Positions 18,058-26,781 of a stretch of 64,000 nucleotides of DNA are shown one piece after another. The stretch is taken from assembly GCF_014205875.1 (NCBI RefSeq), contig NZ_JACHEN010000003.1:62001-126000 (forward strand), written 5' to 3'. Origin of the DNA: Anaerosolibacter carboniphilus (GTDB lineage Bacteria > Bacillota > Clostridia > Peptostreptococcales > Thermotaleaceae). Both the position numbers and the translations under genes were made by a program. The notes below the pieces were generated by a model. That model was not told where the DNA came from. It searched no databases and saw only the letters and a list, made by a program, of their open reading frames with translations. The stretch's first letter is position 1. Every line of letters begins with the position of its first letter.

Positions 18058-18569
18058 ACTCTTCCTTCGTTAATGTGTATGCCTTCTAATTGTAGAAGCT
18101 TCATTTTCATATCAAGGCCACCACCATAGCCCACCAGATCGCCACCGTGACCAATGATTCTATGACAAGGGATGATAATAGGAATTGGATTACGATTGTT
18201 CGCCATTCCCACAGCACGAAAACCCTTAGGTGATCCTATCAATAGCGCAATATCCTTATAGCTAGCAACTTCTCCATAAGGTATTGTGCGCAATCCATTC
18301 CAAACTAGCTTCTGAAAGGGAGTCCCTATCAGATGCAGCTTGAGATCAAATTCCTTCAATTGACCCTTTCCATAGAGAGAAAGCTGTCGAATCACTTCTA
18401 GATTCATTTCGTTGTTTTCCTGAACTTCTACGAAATTCCTTTTCATCCAATCGAAAAAGCTTTCCACTCTTTCACTTTCTAGTTTTAACCTACATACACC
18501 TAGGTCACTGGAAGCAATAAACATTTCACCAAGATTACTCATGAATTTTGTATAGTATACCTTTTCCAT
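18042..18569 (-). CDS. ogt: Methylated-DNA--protein-cysteine S-methyltransferase
   Basis: Suicide repair protein removing O6-alkyl groups from guanine. It has 175 residues, with an N-terminal ribonuclease-like domain and a C-terminal DNA-binding domain containing IPYGEVASYKDIA, RAVGMANNRNPIPIIIPCHR (acceptor Cys in PCHR) and GGLDMKMKLLQLEG. It lies 3 bases after the DUF2225 gene on the same strand, so the two are probably co-transcribed. Confidence 0.93.
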   Translation of the reverse strand: MEKVYYTKFMSNLGEMFIASSDLGVCRLKLESERVESFFDWMKRNFVEVQENNEMNLEVIRQLSLYGKGQLKEFDLKLHLIGTPFQKLVWNGLRTIPYGEVASYKDIALLIGSPKGFRAVGMANNRNPIPIIIPCHRIIGHGGDLVGYGGGLDMKMKLLQLEGIHINEGRVATKK

Positions 18570-18572
18570 GCT

Positions 18573-19268
18573 CTATCCCACCTGATCTTGATTTCTTTTG
18601 TTTTTAAAAGCGTCTTTCGCCAATTTCCATTGCTCTCTGGTCATGGTATCAATTTTTTTCTTCCCTCTGATTGCTGGATTGCTAATCGCTTTTCCAAACC
18701 ATTCAATGGCTTCTTCATAATTTCCAATCATTCTATGGAGTTCTCCAATTAAATACATAAGAGATACTTCATCTAAATTCCCTATAGGTAGAGGTTCATT
18801 GGCAAATGCTTGTTCAAAACAGCCTACCGCATGGGTTAAAAATTCAAATTCCTTTTCGTGGTGGAGATAACGATATAGCCATGCAATTCTTAGACAAATA
18901 TTAGCCAACGTGCCTTTTTTATTTGCTAGGATCTGACTGCATAGAAGGGCTAGTTTATAGGTTTCAATGGCCTCTATAACCGTTCTTTCCTCCCCAAAAC
19001 TTCTCTGAACCCAACGTCTCGAGATACTTTCTTCAATCTTTTTTTTACCTGTAGCATTTATCTCTCCAAAATTACTCTCTAAAGCAGCGTACCCGCACAT
19101 AGGACATACGCATACATTGTAAAGGATTGGATTTTCACCAATATAATGGGTACAGAAGTCTGTATCTCTTTTCTCGACCCTTGTAGCAGAGGTCCGTACC
19201 TTCTTCGTGTGAAAAATATTTTTGCATACTGGACAAGTTATCTCTTTGTCATATAGTGCATTGATCAT
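18573..19268 (-). CDS. DUF2225 family protein with zinc ribbon and TPR-like region
   Basis: A protein of 231 residues of unknown function. The N-terminus has paired cysteines (CPVCKNIFHTKKV, then CVCPMCGYAA) that should bind zinc. The rest is helical with tetratricopeptide-like pieces (IGNYEEAIEWFGKAISNP). This layout matches DUF2225 proteins common in Clostridia. The ATG at 19268 has GAGG 8 bases upstream; the in-frame GTG at 19277 does not. It is followed closely by ogt. Confidence 0.75.
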   Translation of the reverse strand: MINALYDKEITCPVCKNIFHTKKVRTSATRVEKRDTDFCTHYIGENPILYNVCVCPMCGYAALESNFGEINATGKKKIEESISRRWVQRSFGEERTVIEAIETYKLALLCSQILANKKGTLANICLRIAWLYRYLHHEKEFEFLTHAVGCFEQAFANEPLPIGNLDEVSLMYLIGELHRMIGNYEEAIEWFGKAISNPAIRGKKKIDTMTREQWKLAKDAFKNKRNQDQVG

Positions 19269-19322
19269 TTTCGTCACCTCATTACTGCTTTTTCTTGTGC
19301 ATCTTTAACGATTATCCTAATC

Positions 19323-20774
19323 TTAAGGTCTGATAACTTCTACGCCTGCCTCTCCTTCTCCCTTTGGCTTTAGCTCATCTTGCGTTTTCTGCACTGGTGC
19401 TGCAGAACGTTTTTTCGTTCCCTTTACAATAATCTGCTTTTGAGGTTTATAGTAATCTTTGCTAATTTGTTTTCTTTCAATCTCAACCCCATTTTCCACA
19501 ACAATTTTATAGGTCGTAATCTTATAGCCATCTCTACCCTCTTGTTCTACCTTTTCCTCTCCCTGATACATGTTGGCATCAAATTTCACCTCTACCGTTC
19601 TCTTTACCACTTCATCTTGCCTTGATTCAATCTTTACAACCTTATTGTCTACCTTCTGTCCATATACTTTAACAATCAAAAGATTTCCTCTTATATAGCT
19701 TTCAATATAGATGGGCTGAGACAATATATTCTGAAACTTAAAATCAAGAACGCCATAGGAAACCGTCGCATCCCTTCCCTTTGGTACGTAGGTAGATGGA
19801 ATGCTATGATTAATTCTCTCTATAATATTTAAATTACTCAGTAAAATTGCATTGTATATGGTACTGGAAACCTGGCAGATCCCACCCCCTAAACCATCTA
19901 CAAGTTCTCCCTTAAATATCACAGGAGCATTCTGATAGCCCCTACTCTCTGTTCTCGGTCCCACTTTTTCATTGAAGGAAAAAATTTCTCCTGGCATCAA
20001 CACAGTACCATTAATTGTTTTAGACGCGAGAGCAATATTTTGCGTTCTATTTTTATTCCCTGCTGTGAACTGAGTCGTGTATTCTCCCAAAAGTTCTTGA
20101 ATAAAGCTCAAGCTTTCCGACGTTATTCTCGGCGAAGCCACCTCAACAGGTATATCCACCTTTACAGTTCCCTGCCGATAATTATTTTTAAGTTCTTCGG
20201 AAATTAACCCCTTTAGTCGATCTATATCTACCTTTAAACCTACCTTTTCTTGAGTTATATGGAATCTGCCATCTGCCTTGGTAATTTTTGCATCTTGAGA
20301 AGGTTGATCGATATTCTTTCGAATATCGATCAAGATCCCTTCTAGCTTACTCTGATCGATAATAGGTACTAAATTCAAGTTGTAAGGTACTTTATACAGA
20401 GAAACAATTTTTTGCAATCTTTCAAAGTAACTTCCATCACGACCGACTTGATAGGCTTCATTTACTGCCTTTGTGTAATCGTAAGAAAATCCAATATCTT
20501 TACCATCTATATTCCATCTCTTGTCTCCATAACCTAGCTCTAAACTTTGCTGATCAATGGATTTTTCAAAATGCTCATGTATCTTTTTCTGTGCCTCTAA
20601 AACAGATAGGCTCCCTACATCCACATTTTCTATAGTTACACCATTGTAAATCGTGTCTCTATATAGCAAGAAAAATGAAATGCCTGTGGTTGAAATGAGA
20701 AAGCTAAACAACACGATGATGAGTCCAGTTATAATATTTGATTTTTTTGTTTTATGTTTAACCTTTGTTTCCAA
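19323..20774 (-). CDS. VanW family protein with putative peptidoglycan-binding and G5 domains
   Basis: A membrane-anchored cell-wall protein, 483 residues. A short basic N-terminus is followed by one transmembrane segment (IITGLIIVLFSFLIST). Two YoaR-like repeats, described as putative peptidoglycan-binding, come next. The VanW domain has FSFNEKVGPRTESRGYQNAP and GLGGGICQVSSTIYNAILLS, and a C-terminal G5-type domain follows (EVKFDANMYQGEEKV region). I chose a TTG start at 20774 because GGAGG lies 7 bases upstream. ATG codons at 20792, 20846 and 20882 have no SD. Function is unknown; VanW is not itself a resistance determinant. Confidence 0.85.
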   Translation of the reverse strand: METKVKHKTKKSNIITGLIIVLFSFLISTTGISFFLLYRDTIYNGVTIENVDVGSLSVLEAQKKIHEHFEKSIDQQSLELGYGDKRWNIDGKDIGFSYDYTKAVNEAYQVGRDGSYFERLQKIVSLYKVPYNLNLVPIIDQSKLEGILIDIRKNIDQPSQDAKITKADGRFHITQEKVGLKVDIDRLKGLISEELKNNYRQGTVKVDIPVEVASPRITSESLSFIQELLGEYTTQFTAGNKNRTQNIALASKTINGTVLMPGEIFSFNEKVGPRTESRGYQNAPVIFKGELVDGLGGGICQVSSTIYNAILLSNLNIIERINHSIPSTYVPKGRDATVSYGVLDFKFQNILSQPIYIESYIRGNLLIVKVYGQKVDNKVVKIESRQDEVVKRTVEVKFDANMYQGEEKVEQEGRDGYKITTYKIVVENGVEIERKQISKDYYKPQKQIIVKGTKKRSAAPVQKTQDELKPKGEGEAGVEVIRP

Positions 20775-21027
20775 TCCTTCTCCTCCATTCATCTGCAAAT
20801 CATATTTTAACAATCTCTCCCTATTTTCTATATTTATTTCTCTCATATAACTAATATACATGATATTATGTTCACTGAACATCTATTAATTAAAATTTAA
20901 TATTAATTTTGTTGCCATATTCCTTTCACCTTTTTTTTATTATCTCATAATATGTAGTGGACATGGGTCCACAAGCAATTTCCCCTTTATTTAGAGGGAG
21001 TTTTATACTCCCTCTCTTTTTCTCTTT
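20775..21027. other. Intergenic leader with a possible 10-codon ORF and two hairpins
   Basis: On the minus strand, AAAGGTGAAAGG precedes a 10-codon ORF (ATG at 20918, stop ending at 20886; peptide MATKLILNFN) ahead of the VanW gene, a possible leader peptide. There is a hairpin at 20957-20972 (GTGGAC/GTCCAC). A second at 20993-21015 (AGAGGGAGT/ACTCCCTCT) is followed on the plus strand by CTTTTTCTCTTT, which looks like a plus-strand terminator although no plus-strand gene precedes it. No known riboswitch class was recognised. Confidence 0.35.
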
Positions 21028-21061
21028 GATTGCCTCGGTAAAATAACAACTTTTTAATAGG

Positions 21062-21094
21062 TATAATATTGATTGTTTTACATAACAATATAAT
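21062..21094 (+). promoter_or_regulatory. Candidate promoter -10 elements for the initiator tRNA
   Basis: Two perfect TATAAT hexamers lie upstream of the tRNA, at 21062-21067 and 21089-21094. Neither has a convincing -35 at 17 bases. The first would give a leader of about 40 nt. Confidence 0.4.
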
Positions 21095-21112
21095 ATAAGT
21101 TTATTCAATCAA

Positions 21113-21187
21113 CGCGGAGTAGAGCAACGGTAGCTCGTCGGGCTCATAACCCGGAGGCTGTAGGTTCGAATCCTGCCTCCGCAACCA
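21113..21187 (+). tRNA. Initiator tRNA-fMet (CAU), CCA encoded
   Basis: A full cloverleaf: acceptor CGCGGAG/CTCCGCA with the C1-A72 mismatch that marks bacterial initiators, D-arm GAGC/GCTC, and anticodon arm TCGGG-CTCATAA-CCCGG with CAT anticodon and the three consecutive G-C pairs typical of initiator tRNA. The T-arm is GTAGG-TTCGAAT-CCTGC, then A and an encoded CCA. It stands alone on the plus strand, with its own terminator. Confidence 0.96.
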
Positions 21188-21194
21188 TTCGTTT

Positions 21195-21223
21195 AAAAAA
21201 CTAGAGTTCCCTCTAGTTTTTTT
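21195..21223. terminator. Bidirectional terminator after tRNA-fMet and the FtsA-like gene
   Basis: Perfect symmetry AAAAAACTAGAG-TTCC-CTCTAGTTTTTT gives a stem with U-runs in both directions. It serves the tRNA (plus) and the FtsA-like gene (minus, stop at 21239). Confidence 0.85.
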
Positions 21224-21238
21224 ATTGCAGAGATTCTA

Positions 21239-23263
21239 CTATTTTTCACTCCAAAACACTTCTATCTGGTCACCATCTCTAATGACATCTGTATAATTTG
21301 CCCTCTGTCCATTTAATTTCAACACCAGGGATCCTTTTGACTTTGTTCTATCAAAATCAATATAATTGAATACATCCACAAAAATAAAGCTTCCACTCTC
21401 CTTAAAAACTTTGACAGTTTGCCCATTCACATTCACTTGGATGAAATAATCCCCAGCAACTTCGGCTTCTTCGGTCTCCATCACTGGCTGTCGTTCCATC
21501 TCTAGCCCTCTTTCACGGGTATAGATTCTATCTCCATTTCTTAGTACGTAGCCCAATTCTCGTTCTACATCATTAACAAAAACATGATACTGTACAGGAT
21601 TCATTTCAAATCGATGGAGTAAATCTTCTATTCTCTCGATCTCATCATAATGAATGACATCTCCCTCTTGAATCTCATAATGCATCTCCTGCCCTTTTCC
21701 ATTCACCGTAAGCTTACTATATAACTTCACTTCCAGTTGATTGAAATTTACATACTTTAAGGTATCTACGATTTCTTTAAGCGTCGCTGCACCATCTTTT
21801 CCATCGATGGCAGGATCAATGATAATCATGTCTTTGTGATGGATTGCAGTATCAAGACTGCTAATTTTTCCATTTAGATAAATCTTTGCTGATTCTCCTG
21901 GGACACCTGGTATCACTTTTTCTTTTCCATTCAAAGTGAAAACTAGTTTTTTTCCACTCCGCGAAATCAGCTTTCTCGCATTATAGCCGATCAGTATAAG
22001 AGCATCTGAAATTAAGAGCTGCTTTGAATTAAATAATTTTATGTTTCTGCCATCTACAGATACCTGAAGAAAATCCTGCTCTCGATCCTTTTCTGCAATA
22101 ATACCAATACCGATTGGTGTAATAAATTCAGGTCCCATAAGCTTTTCACAGCGAAACACAGTATTTTCAATGATCTCTGTACCTCGTACCACAACCCGCT
22201 CTTTTGGCAGTCCAAGCTTTTCCGCTAAATGATTTGTAAATTGCGGTATCTGACTGCCACCGCCAATACAAAATACTGCACTAGGTGCTTTTCCATTATA
22301 TTCAATGATTTTGTTTGCAATTTCTACTGCTAAGCTTTCAATCACACCATCTATTTTTTCAATAATCTCTTGGGTAGTCAGAGAGTAGGGAATACCTACA
22401 ATATCGGAGAAGGAATGACTATCCTTTTTGTTCAGCTCCAATTTTAGATTCTCTGCCATGTCAAAATCTAATAGATATGTTTTGGCAAGGGCTTCCGTAA
22501 TTTCATCACCAGCCACTGAGGCCATGGCATAGGCTACAATGGTTCCATCCTGGGTTAGGGCAATATCCGAAGTGCCTGCACCAATATCCACTAAAGCAAG
22601 GTTCAATAGCCGTAGCTTTGGTGGGATTGCTGCTTGGATGGCAGCAATGGGTTCAAGGGTCAAATTGATGACCTCTAGTCCTATTTTATCCATTACAGTA
22701 TACAGACCATTTACAACCACATGGGGTAAGAAAGTAGCCAAAACTTCTGCACCTATTTTGTTTCCTCGATGCCCCTTTAAAGACATGATGACACCGTCAT
22801 TTAAATAATAGTTTACAACTGTATAGCCTACACAATAATAAGTATGATCTTGGCTATGACTTTCTTGATCTATAAGTTCCTGGGCTTTCTGAATACCTTC
22901 CATCTCAAGACTATCAATCAGTCCTTTGTCAATTTCCTTTGAAATATCAATATCTCTATTTACCATAACCCGATATGTTTTTAAAGCTCTACCAGCTGCT
23001 GCGATAGCAACCTGCTTCAGCTCAAAACCTAGCCTGTTTTCCAGAGTCTCTTTCACCTTTCTTGCTATCACAGCTACCTTATCGATATCATGTATTTGTC
23101 CATCATACATGGCCCGGCTGGGATGTTCCATCACTTCCACATCTAAAATCACATGTTTGTCTTCATCTTTCTTACTAATAATTCCTACTACATTTCTCGT
23201 CCCTATATCTAAAGAAAATATAATCTCATGGGGATTTATCTTTACCGTTGTTGTTTCAGACAT
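21239..23263 (-). CDS. FtsA-like actin-fold ATPase with long C-terminal extension
   Basis: A 674-residue protein. Residues ~10-400 have the actin/FtsA/PilM fold: FSLDIGTRNVVGIISKK (phosphate-1), ALVDIGAGTSDIAL (phosphate-2), SVAGDEITEALAKTY, and FCIGGGSQIPQF (adenosine loop). True FtsA is about 420 residues with a C-terminal amphipathic MTS. Here there is instead about 270 residues of beta-rich sequence with internally similar pieces (VNGKGQEMHYEIQEGD, VNDVERELGYVLRNGD, VNGQTVKVFKESG, LNGQRANYTDVIRDGD), suggesting repeated beta-grasp-like modules. It may act at division, in pilus assembly or at the spore/cell envelope; the role is unproven. It is a single gene between a tRNA and nth. Confidence 0.75.
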   Translation of the reverse strand: MSETTTVKINPHEIIFSLDIGTRNVVGIISKKDEDKHVILDVEVMEHPSRAMYDGQIHDIDKVAVIARKVKETLENRLGFELKQVAIAAAGRALKTYRVMVNRDIDISKEIDKGLIDSLEMEGIQKAQELIDQESHSQDHTYYCVGYTVVNYYLNDGVIMSLKGHRGNKIGAEVLATFLPHVVVNGLYTVMDKIGLEVINLTLEPIAAIQAAIPPKLRLLNLALVDIGAGTSDIALTQDGTIVAYAMASVAGDEITEALAKTYLLDFDMAENLKLELNKKDSHSFSDIVGIPYSLTTQEIIEKIDGVIESLAVEIANKIIEYNGKAPSAVFCIGGGSQIPQFTNHLAEKLGLPKERVVVRGTEIIENTVFRCEKLMGPEFITPIGIGIIAEKDREQDFLQVSVDGRNIKLFNSKQLLISDALILIGYNARKLISRSGKKLVFTLNGKEKVIPGVPGESAKIYLNGKISSLDTAIHHKDMIIIDPAIDGKDGAATLKEIVDTLKYVNFNQLEVKLYSKLTVNGKGQEMHYEIQEGDVIHYDEIERIEDLLHRFEMNPVQYHVFVNDVERELGYVLRNGDRIYTRERGLEMERQPVMETEEAEVAGDYFIQVNVNGQTVKVFKESGSFIFVDVFNYIDFDRTKSKGSLVLKLNGQRANYTDVIRDGDQIEVFWSEK

Positions 23264-23372
23264 CCTTCACAACCCTTTCATTTTCTTCTTCTTAATAAGT
23301 ATTCTTCATGATTTTACATTTTCCTCTTTCCATTCTTACAATATGCGACAAAATCAACCATGCAAATAGGCG

Positions 23373-24026
23373 CTATTTATGTTTCTGCTTCCCATTTTTC
23401 ACATAATAGTTACAATGGGACAATAACGGACATGTCTCACATTTAGGCTTACGTGCATCACAAGTACGCCTGCCATGAAAAATTAGGGTATGGTGGGCTT
23501 TGCTCCATTGATCCTTGGGAATATTCTTCATTAACTGCTGTTCAGTTTCTTCAACATTACCAGCGTCTGCTAATCCAATCCTATTAGAAACCCTAAACAC
23601 ATGGGTATCTACAGCGATGGCAGGTACCCCAAAAGCATTGCTGAGCACGACATTTGCAGTCTTTCTTCCCACACCTGGAAGTTTTATTAGTTCTTCCATC
23701 GTATTTGGGACCTGTGAATCATATTGTTCAACTAGCATTCTACAAGTGCTCAGAATATTCTTTGCCTTGCTTCTATATAAACCAATTTCCTTTATTTCTT
23801 GTTCTAACTCTTCTTGGGTCATCATGAGAAAATCCCTCGGCGTCTTATACTTTTCAAATAGTCCCGGTGTAACCTGATTCACTTTTTTGTCAGTTGTTTG
23901 GGCACTAAGAATTGTGGCGATAAGAAGTTGAAATGGATTTTCATGATTCAGCTCGCAATGGGCGTCGGGATAGGTTGTATCCAAAATATCCAATATCTCC
24001 AGTACTTTGCTCTTTTTCTTACCCAT
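23373..24026 (-). CDS. nth: Endonuclease III (DNA glycosylase/AP lyase)
   Basis: Removes oxidised pyrimidines and cleaves the abasic site. It has 217 residues. The helix-hairpin-helix LPGVGRKTANVVLSNAFG carries the catalytic Lys, AVDTHVFRVSNRIGL the catalytic Asp, and the C-terminal [4Fe-4S] motif is C-x6-C-x2-C-x5-C (CDARKPKCETCPLLSHC). The SD GAAAGGAAG lies just before the ATG. It follows the DUF503 gene by 24 bases. Confidence 0.96.
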   Translation of the reverse strand: MGKKKSKVLEILDILDTTYPDAHCELNHENPFQLLIATILSAQTTDKKVNQVTPGLFEKYKTPRDFLMMTQEELEQEIKEIGLYRSKAKNILSTCRMLVEQYDSQVPNTMEELIKLPGVGRKTANVVLSNAFGVPAIAVDTHVFRVSNRIGLADAGNVEETEQQLMKNIPKDQWSKAHHTLIFHGRRTCDARKPKCETCPLLSHCNYYVKNGKQKHK

Positions 24027-24050
24027 GGTATTCTTCCTTTCTATCGTTGA

Positions 24051-24332
24051 TCATAATATTTCAATATCGAAATGTATAATTTCTACCCTGTTATCTCCTT
24101 CGATAAACTTAATGATGGAATCAATCATCTGATTTGCATGCTTTGTGGTTGTACTGACACAAGCGATCCCAATCACAGCGCTTCGCCATTTGTCCTGGAG
24201 ATCTACCTCCGCCACTGAAGCATTAAATCTAGACTGAATTCTTCCTATCAGACTTTTTATAATTTGTCGTTTGTCCTTCAATGAATTTGTTTCCTGCATC
24301 ATCAATTCTACGCTACAAGTTCCAACCATCAT
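24051..24332 (-). CDS. DUF503 (YlxP-like) small protein
   Basis: A 93-residue protein of the DUF503/YlxP family. It has MMVGTCSVELMMQETNSLKD followed by KRQIIKSLIGRIQSRFNASVA and AVIGIACVSTTTKHANQMID. It is often linked to ribosome maturation genes in Firmicutes; its function is not established. The ATG at 24332 was chosen from three near-adjacent ATGs because GAGG lies 8 bases upstream. It probably forms a short transcription unit with nth. Confidence 0.82.
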   Translation of the reverse strand: MMVGTCSVELMMQETNSLKDKRQIIKSLIGRIQSRFNASVAEVDLQDKWRSAVIGIACVSTTTKHANQMIDSIIKFIEGDNRVEIIHFDIEIL

Positions 24333-24528
24333 CGTCATCACCTCTTTATCAGTCTGCTTATCTATATTATACATGAAATATGCTCCCCTATCCCTTTAAC
24401 TAATTCCTTTTTGTAATCAATTCTTTTTTCTTGTTTTGTAACATAATTGTAACTTTACTTCAAAAGGATTCAATCTGGTCTTTATAGAAACATTAAAATA
24501 GTGAATAATTACATCATAGGAGGTAAAT

Positions 24529-26100
24529 ATGAAAAAGATTTTATCACGAATTATATTTATATGCACTGTAACCTTAGTACTCTCTATTATACCAATTTAC
24601 GGAGAAGAGCTGGGTCCTATTCCTGCTGTGCCGCAAGATACCACCGGAGGGATTACAAAGGCTTCTTTTCTAAGAACCCTTCTTTCCTTGATTCACGACG
24701 ATCTCTCTCTTGAGACTGTCAGCGATTCTGACTCTTCAAACCTTATAGACCTTGGCAAACAATATGGCATCATCGTAGAATCCCAGTATGATTTGAACCA
24801 AGAAATCACAAAAAAAGATGCAGAGTTGATGTTTATACGTGCCATAGGCTACGATCCTATCAAACTATCTATTCAGGATTCTAAGGCCCTTTTGCAAAAA
24901 ATGAGTACCTTAGGTCAAACCCCTGAAGAGAAATTGATTTTGGAAATGTATCAAAAAATATCGAGCCCATTGGAAGAGCTTCATGGATTTTATGCAATGA
25001 AGTCCTATACGCAGTTAGATTTTATACCTGCGTTGGATTCTCTCAGCTTTGGTTGGAGTCAGCTAGCCTTTGATGAAAATAATGGTGTGTCTCTAAAAAC
25101 CGATGCACAGGGTGGATTAGCCATTCCTTCTGGCTTTATGGAGCCTATCTCAAAAGCAAGAGAGCATCAGATACCTATACAACTCATGGTATATGCTTCT
25201 CAAGGAACTAAAAATAGCGAAGGTACAGGCTTAGTAGAGCGTATCTTATTGGATAGTGAAGTAAAGACAAAGGTAATCCAAGAAATCATTCGGCAGATTT
25301 TAGACACGACAAAAGACGGTCTTTCCGTCACCTTCGACGGTGTCGTCATCGATTTTGAAGAAATAAAGGATCCTGCTTTGGCTGCGTCATTGAACCAGTT
25401 CCTGCAAGAACTTAAGATTGAATTAGATAAGACAAATAAAAAACTTTATGTGGCTGTACAGCCTAGAAAATATTATAAAGGCTATGACTATAAAACCATT
25501 GGGGAAATTGCTGACAAAGTAATTCTTATGGCTCACGACTATCATCCACGGCAAGTGGAAGCCCTAAGCACCATCAATCCCATAGAAAACTTTACACAAA
25601 TTCAAAGTCCCTTAACACCAATTGTTAACCAATATAATAAGGATTTTGATGTATACACTGCCTTACAGGAAATTACAGACAGTCATACAGGCATTTCCGA
25701 TCGCAGTAAAATTTCTCTACAGCTTTCTTTCAATGCCATTCAATGGAGAAAAATAGAAAACAACGGAAGCTTCACAATCGAGACAGCAAATCCAACCTAT
25801 GATGCTTTAAGAAATAGACTTTTGGCAGAGCTTCAGAAGGGTACATTAAATATGCAGTATAGCAAGGCGTATGAAAATCCTTATTTCATTTATTTTGATC
25901 AGGAAAAGAATATCCATAACATCATTTGGTATGAGGATAGCCGCAGTGTATTATCAAAAATAAATCTTGCCAAGTTGTTTGACATAAAGGATATTTCCCT
26001 ATGGCGCCTTGGGAATATTCCAAACTATGACAATCATGAAGAGCAGTTCATGTACTTAGATGCGTGGCAACAAATCTTAAATGCTAAAGGAATTCATTAG
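24529..26100 (+). CDS. Secreted GH18-family protein, possible cell-wall or spore-cortex glycosidase
   Basis: A 523-residue protein with a clear signal peptide (MKKILSRIIF, then a hydrophobic run ending near IYGEE). Residues ~40-150 look like degenerate S-layer-homology-type repeats. The second part is a glycoside hydrolase 18 barrel: FGWSQLAF, LMVYAS, and the active-site strand FDGVVIDFEE with presumed acid Glu277. The middle Asp of the usual DxxDxDxE is Val273. LMAHDYHP is a further barrel strand. Such proteins (YaaH/YdhD-like) often cleave peptidoglycan. The SD AGGAGG is 5 bases before the ATG. It is one of few plus-strand genes. Confidence 0.8.
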   Translation: MKKILSRIIFICTVTLVLSIIPIYGEELGPIPAVPQDTTGGITKASFLRTLLSLIHDDLSLETVSDSDSSNLIDLGKQYGIIVESQYDLNQEITKKDAELMFIRAIGYDPIKLSIQDSKALLQKMSTLGQTPEEKLILEMYQKISSPLEELHGFYAMKSYTQLDFIPALDSLSFGWSQLAFDENNGVSLKTDAQGGLAIPSGFMEPISKAREHQIPIQLMVYASQGTKNSEGTGLVERILLDSEVKTKVIQEIIRQILDTTKDGLSVTFDGVVIDFEEIKDPALAASLNQFLQELKIELDKTNKKLYVAVQPRKYYKGYDYKTIGEIADKVILMAHDYHPRQVEALSTINPIENFTQIQSPLTPIVNQYNKDFDVYTALQEITDSHTGISDRSKISLQLSFNAIQWRKIENNGSFTIETANPTYDALRNRLLAELQKGTLNMQYSKAYENPYFIYFDQEKNIHNIIWYEDSRSVLSKINLAKLFDIKDISLWRLGNIPNYDNHEEQFMYLDAWQQILNAKGIH

Positions 26101-26133
26101 CCCCAGTTTATTTCATTACAATCGCAACGTCAT

Positions 26134-26173
26134 AAAAATAGAGCATCTGCTATGAAGCAGACGCTCTATTTTT
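26134..26173. terminator. Bidirectional terminator between convergent GH18 and tetR genes
   Basis: A long hairpin, AATAGAGC-x-TCTGCT / AGCAGA-x-GCTCTATT with loop ATGA, carries A/T runs on both sides and can end transcription from both directions. Confidence 0.88.
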
Positions 26174-26181
26174 ATATCATT

Positions 26182-26781
26182 CTATTTATTTAATGCTCTC
26201 ATTAAAAACATTACCACCGGCGTTGGATCTACATACGCTTTCATCGTATTATTCCTTTGATATCTGCCTGCACAGTATACATTTACTGCTCCAAAGAAAG
26301 TAGAAATTACCACTTCTTTATCTAGATCATTTCTGACTTCTCCATTTTCTATGGCTTGATCAATCGCACATTCCAATATTGAAAAAATTTCTTCTTTCTT
26401 GCGAAGCATCTTGCTTTTCATCTCATTGGAAATAATGTTTTCTCTCACATCGATTTTTTCTGCCATATCAAAATGTTCTGCAACATGTTTGCTATTTTTA
26501 TTCGCAACTTTTAATAATTTTTCTTCTAAGCTAATATTTTCATCAATGATTTCTACTATTTCCTCCTTGTAGGATTCAATATAATACAAAACCATCTCTT
26601 CGAATAGCTGTATCTTGCTCTCAAAATACTGATAGACCGTCCCCTTGCCAATCCCAGCTTCTATAGCGATATCTTCAATCTTTGTATTATGATAGCCTTT
26701 GAGCGCAAATATTTTCATAGAAGCCTTTAATATTTCATGCTTCTTATTCACCTTTTGATTCATGACTCCACTGCCTTCCAT
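26182..26781 (-). CDS. TetR/AcrR-family repressor, probable regulator of the RND efflux operon
   Basis: A 199-residue regulator. Its N-terminal TetR helix-turn-helix spans about residues 14-58: KHEILKASMKIFALKGYHNT then IEDIAIEAGIGKGTVYQYFE. The C-terminus is a helical ligand-binding region. It is the last gene of the MFP-pump-TetR unit; its first ATG directly follows the pump stop codon, while ATG at 26763 (MNQKV) is an alternative start. A palindromic TetR-type operator lies at the operon promoter (31094-31107), so autoregulation is likely. Confidence 0.88.
   Translation of the reverse strand: MEGSGVMNQKVNKKHEILKASMKIFALKGYHNTKIEDIAIEAGIGKGTVYQYFESKIQLFEEMVLYYIESYKEEIVEIIDENISLEEKLLKVANKNSKHVAEHFDMAEKIDVRENIISNEMKSKMLRKKEEIFSILECAIDQAIENGEVRNDLDKEVVISTFFGAVNVYCAGRYQRNNTMKAYVDPTPVVMFLMRALNK

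Noticed and set aside
20926-21108. 60-codon minus-strand ORF next to the initiator tRNA
   Set aside because: No SD, mixed composition, and it runs through two hairpins and the tRNA promoter region.
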